46,728 bases of DNA, taken from Pelagophyceae sp. CCMP2097. Taxonomy: Eukaryota > Sar > Pelagophyceae. The DNA is taken from the NCBI GenBank assembly GCA_026770575.1, contig MU657231.1, positions 65,142-111,869 on the forward strand. Direction: 5' to 3'. This document shows positions 33,562 through 42,652 of the stretch, piece by piece; within the stretch, counting starts at the first letter, position 1, and each line of letters begins with the position of its first letter. Under the pieces are notes generated by a model. It was not told where the DNA came from. It did not search any database and saw only the letters and a program-made list of their open reading frames with translations. The position numbers were made by a program, and so were the translations under genes.

Positions 33562-35610
33562 CTCCCAAAGGGGTCATACCGCACCCCCAAAGGGTTGCAA
33601 AGATGCGCCAAAGCGGCAACGCAAGCTGGAGCACTCCCCTCGGGCCATTCCGCCTAGTTTGCCAGGCGCAAAGAAAGCCAAGGCTTGTGGGCGCAACGAG
33701 GTGCGCTTTCGAAGAGGCAGTTTACAAGGTGGCCCAAAGTCGGAACTGGGCCAGACTCCGCATGGGGAGCGCACTTTGTGATTGCGAACCCAACGTCCTA
33801 GCTGGGGCGCAGTCTTGGGCAACGCTCGACTTTGCGCACAAAGGAGCTGCCCTGAGCGCCTTTGGTTCGCACGTCTTTCACAGGCTCTGGCAAGCAGCGC
33901 CTTTCCATCCTGCGTCGCCGCGCAGTCGCTTATGGGGTCCAGCCGACCCAATATGGGGTACGGGGCCCCATATGGGGCCCCGTGTTGGGTCCCATGGGGC
34001 GGCGGGGTTCCAGCCGGCGCGCCTCGCCGGCATCGTGCCGGCCGGACCAGGACGCCCAACCTTTCCCGCCGCGCCGGCCCAAGTCTCCACGTGTCGAGTA
34101 CTCGAGGTCCGTCTAGCTCAGCGCGCCGACGGGCCGGCGCGACAAGTCCATCTCATCGACCTCGGCCACGTCGGCCATGCCAGTGGCCTCGAATTCGAAT
34201 GGCGCGCGCTCGTCGGGTTCGTTCAACACACACCGTCAGCGTTTCGTGAACGGAAACTGCTCGCCGAAATTCCAGAGTGGCTGCCGTATGGGGCCCCACG
34301 GGGCCGTGTGGGGTCCAACCTACCCAATATGGGCTTATGGGGCCCAATATGGGACGGCGACCCAGTTTCCATCGGTGGTGCCTCTCGGGCCAACGTAGTC
34401 GAAACAGGCGAGTTTGCGCAGACAAAGTGGCACTCCCCAATGAGCCCCGATCGTCCTTGGCCACCAGACTGCTTTGGGGAGCGCCACTATGTGCAATCTC
34501 GGACATTCGAGTGGGCCAGCCTCGCCTCCCTCTATCAAGCCTGCACTCAGGGGCCCCGTAGGGGGTAAGCCCGCTGAAGGGCGCCTCCTCAAGGGCGCCT
34601 GCAGTCTTTTTGAGGTCGTTTTTGGCGATATTCGGATTTGGGGGGTCTTTTTTCAGAGCGAGCATCGGGGTTTCAAAGGGCCGTGTCGGCGACACTCGGG
34701 CTTGCCGAGGTAAATTTCGGCGATAGTTTCACGCGCCGAGGCGCCAAGGTTCAACGCACCTGTGCATAGAGTCTCGAGATTTTTGCCGAAAAGATCATCA
34801 TCGAGCATTGCCGTGATTTGCGTCGAGACTTGCCGAAACGTGATGAAAAGATACCACGATTCTCAACTTGAATATCTCAATGAAGCCACTTTTCAGATTG
34901 CATCAAATTTGATTGCCGTGTGTTATACAGTTTCCTCGATGAACATTTGATAAAATCCTCAATTTGATTGAGATATTTACGTCGCCAAAAAGTCGGGGAT
35001 CGTCGATTCTCAGTCGGCATTTGCCGGGACTCTCGTCGATGGTCTCGACCGATATTTGCCGAGGAAGCCGTCCACCTGCGTCGTTGAACCTTGGGGGGCG
35101 TTTGTAGAGCGCCTCTCAAAAGGTGCAGCGAAGGGTGGCGCACGTGGAGACGCAACATGGCGCATCCATCAAGGCAGCCTTTGGAGGCGCCAAGTAAGAA
35201 AACGCCGAGGAGCGTCTCAGACGTGCGTTTTCGGGCCCGTTTCCGAGGCGCCCTTGAGCAGGCTGACCCGCCACGGGGGCCCCTGTTGGGATTTAGATTC
35301 AAGGACCCTCTGGGACCCATGCGGGGACCGTCAGCGCCGATGGACGCGTGCCCAAAGAGGGGCCCTCAAAGAGGGGCGCTTGAGAGGGGACCTTGAGATC
35401 GACCCTCGAGCCCTCGAGAGGGACCGTATAGAGAGCTGTCTCACGGGCCCGTCGTTCAGAGGGACTGGCGACGAGGGGGACCCGGTAAGGGGGGAAGCGG
35501 GCTGAAGGGCCCCTACTCAAGGGCCCCTACTCTTTTTTTTTTTGGCAGCAGTCCGAAAACGCGCCCTTGAGTAGGCCCTTCCGCCCGCTGACCCCCGTCC
35601 GGGGGCCCCT
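33562..35610. other. Mixed repeat and unresolved exon-like sequence
   Basis: A 381-codon plus-strand ORF (33423-34568) lies opposite minus-strand exon-like DNA and is not accepted. At 34178 a minus ATG in GGCATGG begins MADVAEVDEMDLSRRP, a possible start exon (confidence about 0.3). Short self-complementary motifs with CCAATATGGGG and CCCCATATGG cluster at 33945-34000 and 34285-34370. The AT-richer DNA at 34600-35060 holds nothing recognisable. Confidence 0.35.
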
Positions 35611-35612
35611 CT
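35475..35612. repeat. Hairpin element, GGGCGCC family, copy 1
   Basis: The left arm AGCGGGCTGAAGGGCCCCTA with CTCAAGGG pairs with the right arm CCCTTGAGTAGGCCCTTCCG. The loop carries a T-run and AGCAGTCCGAAAACGCG, the complement of the CGTTTTCGGACTGCT core seen in the other copies. Its right edge abuts the TAG of the minus exon at 35611. Confidence 0.7.
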
Positions 35613-36090
35613 AGGCGCCGTGTTCGTGGCGGTCTGGGGCGACGACAGGATGGACCGGGGCGTCGTCCACAACATCCACCCAGACGGCGATGCTTTTTGG
35701 GGACGGTGACCAACGCAGCGGCGCGCCTTTGCGACCCTCGCCGCCGCCGACGCATCGCCCGCCGAGGGCCGAGTGCGCCGGCCTAGGAGGGTGCCCCTGG
35801 CGCAAACGTCCGCCGGAGACGCGCATCTTTTGAAGGTTCACCGCGGACAAGGTGCACCGCATCTTTGAAGGCCCGCGGACAAGGTGCACCGCGTCGCCGG
35901 CGGCGACGACGTGCCGCAAACGGCCGCGCGCTCGACGTCGACGCCCGCGGCGCCGACGCCCGCGGCGGCGACGTGCGCTGCGCTGGCATGCGCAGCCCCG
36001 ACACCCGTGATGACGTGCGCCTTTGCAATCGTCGACCGCGGCGCACGCAGCCAAGTCGTCGCGGGCGTCAAGTGTGGGTGGTGCGGAGGG
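35611..36090 (-). CDS. Two terminal exons, protein unrecognised
   Basis: Exon 35782-35611 (TAG at 35613-35611) and exon about 36090-35890, separated by a 107-nt intron (donor GTGCAC, acceptor CTCCTAG). The join is in phase (CG|G). The product contains STIAKAHVITGVGAAHASAA, an Ala/Gly-rich helix, then GRKGAPLRWSPSPKSIAVWV and DVVDDAPVHPVVAPDRHEHG. The last exon keeps codon bias to its stop, which lies exactly at the border of a hairpin element, so the natural C-terminus may have been cut. The 5' border of the upstream exon is uncertain. No family is recognised. It may continue the gene starting at 41072, or be separate. Confidence 0.4.
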   Translation of the reverse strand, partial: PSAPPTLDARDDLAACAAVDDCKGARHHGCRGCACQRSARRRRGRRRRGRRRRARGRLRHVVAAGDAVHLVRGPSKMRCTLSAVNLQKMRVSGGRLRQGHPPRPAHSALGGRCVGGGEGRKGAPLRWSPSPKSIAVWVDVVDDAPVHPVVAPDRHEHGA

Positions 36091-36120
36091 CTTCAGACCG
36101 CGGCCAGAGGCGGATCGCAT

Positions 36121-36272
36121 TCCGTTTTCATGCATCGAGTCCGTATTCATGCATCGATTCCGTATTCATGCATCGATTCCGTATTCATGCATCGAGTCCG
36201 TTTTCATGCATCGAGTCCGTATTCATGCATCGAGTCCGTATTCATGCATCGAGTCCGTTTTCATGCATCGAT
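36121..36272. repeat. 19-bp tandem array, 8 copies
   Basis: Eight copies of TCCGTATTCATGCATCGAG with T/A and G/T variants. All three frames stay open through it on the plus strand, giving a repeating 19-residue peptide. It is a minisatellite. Confidence 0.9.
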
Positions 36273-36397
36273 TCCGGGCAAGCAACTCAGGAGTGTCCTG
36301 CATCGCCAAGGGTATGGGGCACGCTGCGGAGGAAAAGGCGCTGCAAAAGCGGGCTGAATGGAGCGTTTCAGACTGCGGACAAAAAAACCTCGAGTCG

Positions 36398-37072
36398 GCG
36401 CCCTTGAGTAGGCGCCCTTGAGTAGGCGCCCTTGAGTCGGCGCCCCCCCCCCTACGGGGCCCCTGTAAGTTGTCCCAAAAAGGGCATTCGGGTTTTGTCG
36501 ATTGAGTTTGGACCAGGACCCTTTGCAACGGCATTCTGCTTCTGGGCCGTTCACCCGCAAACGACTCGCGAGGGCCCCTTCTTGACGGTTCATCGTTGCC
36601 GTGCTCACTTGGAGGTCGAATCTGGGCCGCCTTTCTTCGGCTTTGGGCTCCGTCGAGGCAGGGCCCCCAAAAGCGCATCGGGTCTTCGAGGCGCCCCTAT
36701 GACCGGGGACATTCGGGCTGCGCGGCCTTTTCAAAGGGGCCGCTTCTCTCAAACGCCCCGACTTTGCGCTGCATCTCATAAAAGCCGCTCCAAAAGGAAA
36801 ACCCGCAAAAGGCCGAAGCAGTGGCCCGCGCGCAAACGCGCGGCCGTGGAGCCACCAAAGGGCACTCAAGACTTGCCGGCTTTGCGCGTCCAAGGCCGAC
36901 CCGTCGGAAGCGTGCGTCTCGCTGAAGGGCCCCCGTAGGGGGAGGCGGGCTGAAGGGCGCCTCCTCAAGGGCGACTCCTGAAGGCTTCCGCCAACAAAAA
37001 ACAATCCGTGAAGAGGCGCCCTTGAGTAGGCGCCCTTGAGCCCGTTGAGCCCCGTCCGGGGGGCCCTTGAAC
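36398..37072. repeat. GGGCGCC family: half copy and hairpin copy 2
   Basis: At 36398-36472, three CGCCCTTGAGTAGG-type units run into CCCCCTACGGGGCCCCTGT, an isolated right end. At 36926-37072 a full hairpin follows: GGGCCCCCGTAGGGGGAGGC, GGGCTGAAGGGCGCC..., a loop with CCAACAAAAAACAATCC, then the inverted arm ending CCCCGTCCGGGGGGCCC. The sequence between them (36480-36920) has an open minus frame (QSRQVLSALWWLHGRAFARG) related to dispersed repeat at 13.56 kb. Confidence 0.6.
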
Positions 37073-39067
37073 CCTTCAGAGTCGGGTCGCTTGGCAGTTG
37101 GCCCGTCGCCTTCGACACCAACGAAAAACACGGTCCCTGTTCCGGTGTTTGGAAGCAAGGCCTCTTTGGCGGTCCACCCTCTGCGCGGCCTCTTGCGGGT
37201 ACTCTTGCAAGGGCCCTTGAGAAGCCCTCCAGACAGGCCCCTTGCTTCGGCCTCTTTGGCGGTCATTGGCCCCTCTTCGGTACAGCAGTTGCCACTTGAA
37301 TTCCGTCAGTCCAAAACCAAAAGCTGCAGGCACAAAAAACACAAATCCAAGATCCAAAGGCGCGTCAAAATCGCACCCAGGCGGCGATCTGGAAGTTTAT
37401 CAAATCGATTCCCAAAATTTGTGAGCCCCAAATGCTCAAAAATAAGGGATTTTATTCAATCTTTAAATAGCCGCCTTGGTGCGATTTTGACATGGTTTGG
37501 CATCTTGGGTTTGGTCTGTTGGCCTTTTGGTCTTTTGGTTTTCCGACTTTTGGCAATCTCGTGGCGACTGCAGGAGCGTCCCTTGCGGGGCTTTTCCAAA
37601 GACGTTGAAAAGCGACGCTGCGCGACCTCTTTGGCGGATCGCTCCTGGGCCCGTCTCTCGCGACCGTCGTTGAGGGCCCCGTCTCCGAGACGGCCCCGTC
37701 TCCAGAGGACCCTCTCTCGGGACCGTCGTTCCAGCAGTTGCCACGAGATTCCCAAAAGTCCAAAACCAAAAGGCCAAAAGACCAAAAGGCCAAAACCAGA
37801 GATGTGACAATCGCACCAAGGCAGATATTTAAAGATTTAATAAAATCCCAAAAAGTCTTCTTTGTGCGAAGTGTGCGCCCAAAAATGGAAATCGATGAAA
37901 TGCTAAATGGCCGCCTTGGTTTCGGCCTTTTGGGACTCGAGCGGCAACTGCGGTCGGGCCCCGTCTCCAGAGGGACCGTCTCCAGAGGGTCCGCCTTGGG
38001 AAGCTGCCCAAGAAAGCACATAGGAGAGCGGGGCCGGAGAGCGGGGCCGGAGAGCGGGGCCGGAGAGCGGGGCGAATCGCTTGCGACCGCCTCGAACAAG
38101 ACCGTTCTCGACGGGCCATTTCTTCGGGACTTGCGTGAGAGGCCCGTTCTCGACGGGCCATTTCTTCGGGACCGCAGGTCGGTCCTTGCGGGTTTCGAGG
38201 GCGCCTTCTCGGGCCCGCCGTCTCCAATGGCCCGCCAAAAAGCGACCGCCGTCTCGGGCCCGCACTCGTAGTCGCGCCTCGAGGGACCGCCTCCAAAGGC
38301 CCGCCTCAAAGGGACCGCCCTATTTTTTGAGGGCTTTTCGATCCATCTCGAGAAGGGCTCGTCTCCACGGGGCCCTCAACACTGAGTATTGTGGGATTTC
38401 AAAGTCGGAGACCCCGAAAGATTGGGCCCGCATCTCGGCAGCCCAGTCTCGTCGGGGCCCCCGGACGGGGGTACGCGGGCTCAAGGGCGCTCAAGGGCGT
38501 CTCCTGAAGGCACTTCTTCCGCCTCGAATTTCGCGAACCACGCCTCCGAGTTTTCGGACTGCTCACCAAACAAAAACCCGGAGGAGGCGCCCTTGGGCCC
38601 GTTGACCCGACGAGGGATGCGGCACTCGGAGGGGTCCACCGGCCCAAACTTTTAAAAGGCGCCTTTTGGGCCGTCGAAGAGACGGGGCCGGGCCTCGGGC
38701 TTCTGTGATCGAGGCATCCCGTCGTCGAGGTGGCCGCTCGAGCCGAGTGCATTCGGGGCCTTCAAAGGGCTCGCCGAATCCGCCGAAAAACGGGCCGCCA
38801 CGGGCCGCCGGCGAAAGTGCATTCGGGGCCGTCTTCTCCGTCGCTCTGAGAGGGCCCGCCTCCTTCAAGCCGAGCGAGGCGGGCCAACAAAGGGACCGTT
38901 GAACAAAGGGACCGTTGAACACCGGGGCCGTTGAAGAGGGATCCTCACAAGGGCCACCTCCGCACTGTGTCGGATCATCGGTCGAAAGCCGTGCGCCCGC
39001 GCGCGTTCGTGCGGCGACGCCCCGGCCCAAACGCATCCAGGGACACATATCCATCCGTTGAACGCAC
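37073..39067. repeat. Repeat-rich DNA with hairpin copy 3
   Basis: A diverged inverted pair of AAAGACCAAAAGGCCAAAAC-like and GCAGTTGCCAC blocks occupies 37270-37800. A 13-bp array (GAGCGGGGCCGGA, four copies) lies at 38021-38076. The third GGGCGCC hairpin, at 38451-38615, has the loop core GTTTTCGGACTGCTCACC. GGGCCGTC-type repeat fills the rest. No exon is supported. Confidence 0.55.
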
Positions 39068-41072
39068 CGTACACGTCTTGCAGTTGCGCGAAGACGGCCT
39101 TTTCGACGTCGCGCAGACCCCGCGCGTGTTGGAGCTCCAGGTCCGAGGCATCGTAGAGGTAGGGGCAGGCGTCGCCGGCGCGTAAGAGCTCGGCCACCGA
39201 AACGGCCGGGGTGCGATCCGACGAGAGGCCGCGGCCGGTAAACTGCTGCGACCGCGCCAGCCGCAATGGCGTCCTCAAAGAGGCGTGGCACCGGTAGAAC
39301 CGAGAACGGCGCCGGAGCCTAGAGCGGCGGCGGTCCTTCGAATTGGGAATCCCGACGGTCGGGAATCAAGAGCAAAAGGGGCCACAGGAGCTGCGCCAAG
39401 GGGATCCGCCTTGGACGTGATCGGGCTCTTGACCAGACGCGCTCAAAGACGGGCCAAAACACCCGACCCGCGGCTTGAACAGGGCAAACCTAGGACGAAG
39501 CCCTGCTCCCGCGTCCATGCCTCAAAAACTTGTTTAGGCCGCCTTGTTGCGGCCCTCTTTCGGGCAAGCGCTTTTCGCAAGGCGTCTGTCGGAAAAATGC
39601 CGTCGGCAAGTCGGCGTCTCGAGACGGACCGCCTTTTTCGGAAAAATTTCGGAAAATTTCAAAAAGGGCCTTTTTCGAGCGGCCCTCGAGCAAGCGCCGT
39701 CTTGAGCCTTTCGTCTCCAAAGGCCGCCTTCTTAAGACCGTCCTCGAAGCGGCCGTCTTCAAAGCGGCCGTCGACAAAAGGCCGTCTTCCACGTCGGGAA
39801 AGGCCGTCGAGAAGCGGCCGTTGAGGATTGACCCTCAAAGGGCGGCGACCGGCCATTTCGGACCGTCGGACCGTCTTTGGCGCCGTCCACATCGTCTCCA
39901 ACGCCCGTGAGAATCCCGGTTCCGTCTTTCGAGGGGCCGTACAGAGGGCCCGTGCTCTCCCGGTTCCGTCTCGGGCCCGTAGAGATGGCCCGTATCAACG
40001 GCCCGTTCTCTCCCGGTTCCGTCTTGGGGGCCGCTTCTTTGGGCCCGTATAAGAGGGTCGAAGAGTGTCAAAAGCGCGTCAAAAAGAGCGTCCAAAGCGC
40101 GTCAAAAAGCGTGTTTATGCGGCCCCGCCTCGACGCCCCTCTTTCCTGGCCCGTTTCCCTTTGCGATTCTCCTGGCGACGTATTTTGCGTGCCTTTCTTC
40201 GTGCCTTCAGCAGTCGGTCAACTCACTCCGGGTGGATCCACCGCGCCCCCCGGTTCGGTCCATCTTCAGTCAACTCACTCGGGGTGGATCCACCAGGCGA
40301 CCAGCCCAAAGCCTTTTGAAGCGGCCAAGGTGCGCGCGGCGAGCTTGGCGTCGGTTGTGAAGAGCGCAGCGTCGAAATACGCCGGGTTGGGCATGATGAG
40401 GTAGTCGCCGGAAATTGCGAAAAAGTCCGCGCGGGCCTACGAGCTGCGTCGCACAACCCTACGAGACGAGGACCCTACGACAAAGTGACTGGCCCGAAAG
40501 CTGCGACAAGGGCCCGTTCGACACAGTGGCACGCTCCCAAAGGCAAATGGCCCCGTGGCAAAGTCACCTGCGACGAGGTCCTTTCGCCACAGTCCAAAAG
40601 AAACGTTTCCCCAAAGACGCGGGTCCCCGCGAGATACAGTTGCGTCATCGCGCAGTCCGCCAAGTCCAACAGCGCCGCCAAAAACGTCGGCACCGCCGCC
40701 TGCGCGCCCGCACGAGCCAAAGCGGCGCAGCGCCGGACGTTGAACGGCACGTCGCCGGAGCCCGCGCGCCGGCGCACGGGCACCGGCAGTGCGAGGCGCG
40801 GCGCGCGCAGGAGGACGTGCGGCGCGGCGAGCTCTTGTTGGACTTTTAAGTAGATGCAGCCTGTGCGTATCCTCCAAGCCGCGGGACCCTTTCCCTGACG
40901 CACCCGTCGTGCGCCGCTTGGATAGGTCTTTTCGAGAGGCGTCGACGGCGGCGACGACCTTAGAGGCGCAGGATGGGCGCGAATCGGCGTCGGCCTCGTT
41001 TCCGCTTCGGAGCCGCGCGAGCGCGGCCTTGACCGCGGCCGCGTCCGCATGCGAAAAGGCGCCGTCGGCCAT
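39068..41072 (-). CDS. Unrecognised multi-exon gene, 5' part
   Basis: Start ATG at 41072-41070 (CTGCATGGCC). Exon 1 (41072-40904) is MADGAFSHADAAAV... to SKRRTT. A 43-nt intron (GTGCGT...CGCACAG) leads in phase to exon 2 (from 40860), CIYLKVQQELAAPHVLLRAP to FLAALLDLADCAMTQLYLAG; its end is ambiguous. Exon 3 (40436-40279) encodes SGDYLIMPNPAYFDAALFTT to GLVAWWIHP before a strong GTGAGT. Exon 4 (39318-39068) gives VAELLRAGDACPYLYDASDL to FAQLQDVY. Its 5' third is open in a second frame (VPRLFEDAIAAGAVAAVYRP), so a tiny extra intron there is possible. Codon bias is strong in all exons. I do not recognise the family. Later exons may include 35611-36090. Confidence 0.5.
39319..40278 (-). repeat. 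0.96-kb intron, GGGCCGTC-type repeat
   Basis: Lies between exons 3 and 4 of the gene starting at 41072. It contains GGGCCGTC-type repeat, and the exon 3 donor region is duplicated: GTGGATCCACCCNGAGTGAG occurs twice on the minus strand, about 55 bp apart, so two near-identical splice donors exist. Confidence 0.55.
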
Positions 41073-41647
41073 GCAGCCCAGTCAAGAGGTCCCGCCAGCG
41101 GTGCGCCGGCGACGCAACGGTGCTCCGCGCGCCGGGCGGCCGGCCTCGACTCGCCGGCCTCGCCTTGATGCCGGTCCCGTCGCCTCTCTTGGTGCGTAGA
41201 AGCTGCGACGTTTTCACCAATCGCCCAAAACAATCGCCTTAAGGTTACAAGGGGTATCGGCGATAAAGCCGATCTCAATGGGCGCAAGTTTGTGCCTCCC
41301 AGAGGCCGCCTGCGGGGGTGGGCGTGGTCGCTATGGGCCTCCCTGCCCCCCGGGGTGTCCGTGACATGATCAGCCTCGAGGAGGGCGCCTTGCAAGGGCG
41401 TGAACAAGCGTTTTCCCCAATATTTTGGACTTGATAAAATCTTTATTTGCCTCCTTACCTTGATTTTGAATTGATTTTGCCTCCGTATTGCGAAGGTTCG
41501 GGCCCGGCTGTCCATCGCAGGACCGCCCGGATCAAAAAACTGGCTATGTGACGGGGCGGGTCCATACGTACTGGGGTGGTATTTGACTTGTCCCGTACGA
41601 GTGCCGCGAGTGGCGCTTCAGACGAGCCAAAACAGACGTTCTGATTT

Positions 41648-41977
41648 TTAGTTTGGGCGTTTTAAACAAAAGATTTTTTTGGGCCATGGCATTGCCGGAC
41701 TCAGCGCGACGTCCTCTATGACTTCCAACAGGGCCAAACTCCAACCGACGAAAACTCCGATGGACAGAAAGTCCTCAGCGTCATTAGCGATACCCCTTGT
41801 ACACACCAGTGCAAGCCCGAATGCAACGAGTCCCGAGTTTTCCGGCAGAGAAGCATGGTTGAGGCCCTTCGGGTCGATTCCAGTCGCTCCTGCGCAGGAC
41901 CTCTCGATCTGCACGTGGCTCTCTGAGAGTTCTTGTCGTCTCCCCGGGGTATAAATTACAACCCTCACCCCACACAC
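41648..41977 (-). other. Small minus ORF with hydrophobic segments
   Basis: 109 codons from an ATG at 41977. The C-terminal half has two hydrophobic stretches (GLVAFGLALVCTRGIA and FLSIGVFVGWSLALLEVIED) that could be membrane segments. Codon bias is weaker than in the confident exons, and the opposite strand is equally open (41679-41954). No family is recognised. The rest of 41073-42140 holds no feature I can support. Confidence 0.25.
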
Positions 41978-42146
41978 ACGCCACTTGGAGTTAGAGTTTT
42001 TTGGAGCATTCGGTGTTGTGCGAGGTCAATTTTGAGGTCATTCTTCGGGCGCCTCGCGCGCGGGCACCTTTGCCCCAGGCGGCGAGCGGAGGGTCTGGGG
42101 TCCGAGTACAGGGTCTCATCTACGGGCGGGAACCGTCTTTACTATA

Positions 42147-42475
42147 GGGGCCCCCGTAGGGGGGAAGCGGGCTGAAGGGCGCCTACTCAAGGGCGTCTCC
42201 TGAAGGCAGTTCTTCCGCCTTATGCGGCGTAGCCTGCAGTGGGCGGCTTAGCCGCCGAATGCGGCGTAGCCGCCGAAGGCGGCTCTACCGCCGGAGACGG
42301 CGTAGCCGCCGAAAGCGAGTCTACCGCCAAAGGCGGCTCAGCCACCGAAGTCGACTTTCACGAATCACGCTGAGAGTTTCACGAATCAAGCTGAGACTCG
42401 CGTTTTCGGACTGCTAACCAAAAAAAACCTTGAAGAGGCGCCCTTCGGCCCGTTTACCCCCTACGGGGCCCCTGT
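42147..42475. repeat. Hairpin element, GGGCGCC family, long copy
   Basis: The left arm GGGGCCCCCGTAGGGGGGAA, with GCGGGCTGAAGGGCGCC, pairs with the right arm GGCGCCCTTCGGCCCGTTTA, which continues CCCCCTACGGGGCCCCTGT. Inside is a run of imperfect palindromes, each about 17 bp (GCCGCCGAAGGCGGCTC type), then the family core CGCGTTTTCGGACTGCT. This is the longest of the copies. Confidence 0.75.
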
Positions 42476-42488
42476 TCAAGACAAACCC

Positions 42489-42571
42489 CGGGGGAGACGC
42501 ACAGTGCTGTCGATAGTGGTAGGCTCTCGGCCCCTGCGGGGCCCTATCCCGACCGGCCGAGCTCCGTGCGT
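42489..42571. repeat. 83-bp hairpin with part shared at 29.85 kb
   Basis: GGGGGAGACGCAC at the left pairs with GTGCGTCCCCC at the right. The middle (GTGGTAGGCTCTCGGCCCCT, GCGGGGCCCTAT) matches 29860-29890. A final CCCCCCTACGGGGCCCCCTG at 42609-42628 repeats the outer end of the GGGCGCC elements just downstream of the SGNH stop codon. Confidence 0.6.
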
Positions 42572-42652
42572 CCCCCGAAACGCACCTCAGCGCCCTTCAG
42601 CCCGTTTCCCCCCTACGGGGCCCCCTGTTCATTACCGATTTGATTTAGTCCT

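Noticed and set aside
33423..34568. 381-codon plus-strand ORF, one of the longest in the window
   Set aside because: It lies opposite minus-strand exon-like sequence, crosses CCAATATGG palindromes and repeat, and shows no sustained codon bias or recognisable domain.
36121..36272. Repeat peptide encoded by the 19-bp array
   Set aside because: A 19-bp unit keeps all frames open by chance; no flanking coding sequence continues it.
36880..36930. Exon-like frame SALDAQSRQVLSALWWLHG
   Set aside because: The same DNA motif recurs next to COG1 exon 10 (13.56 kb) in intron sequence, so it is dispersed repeat.
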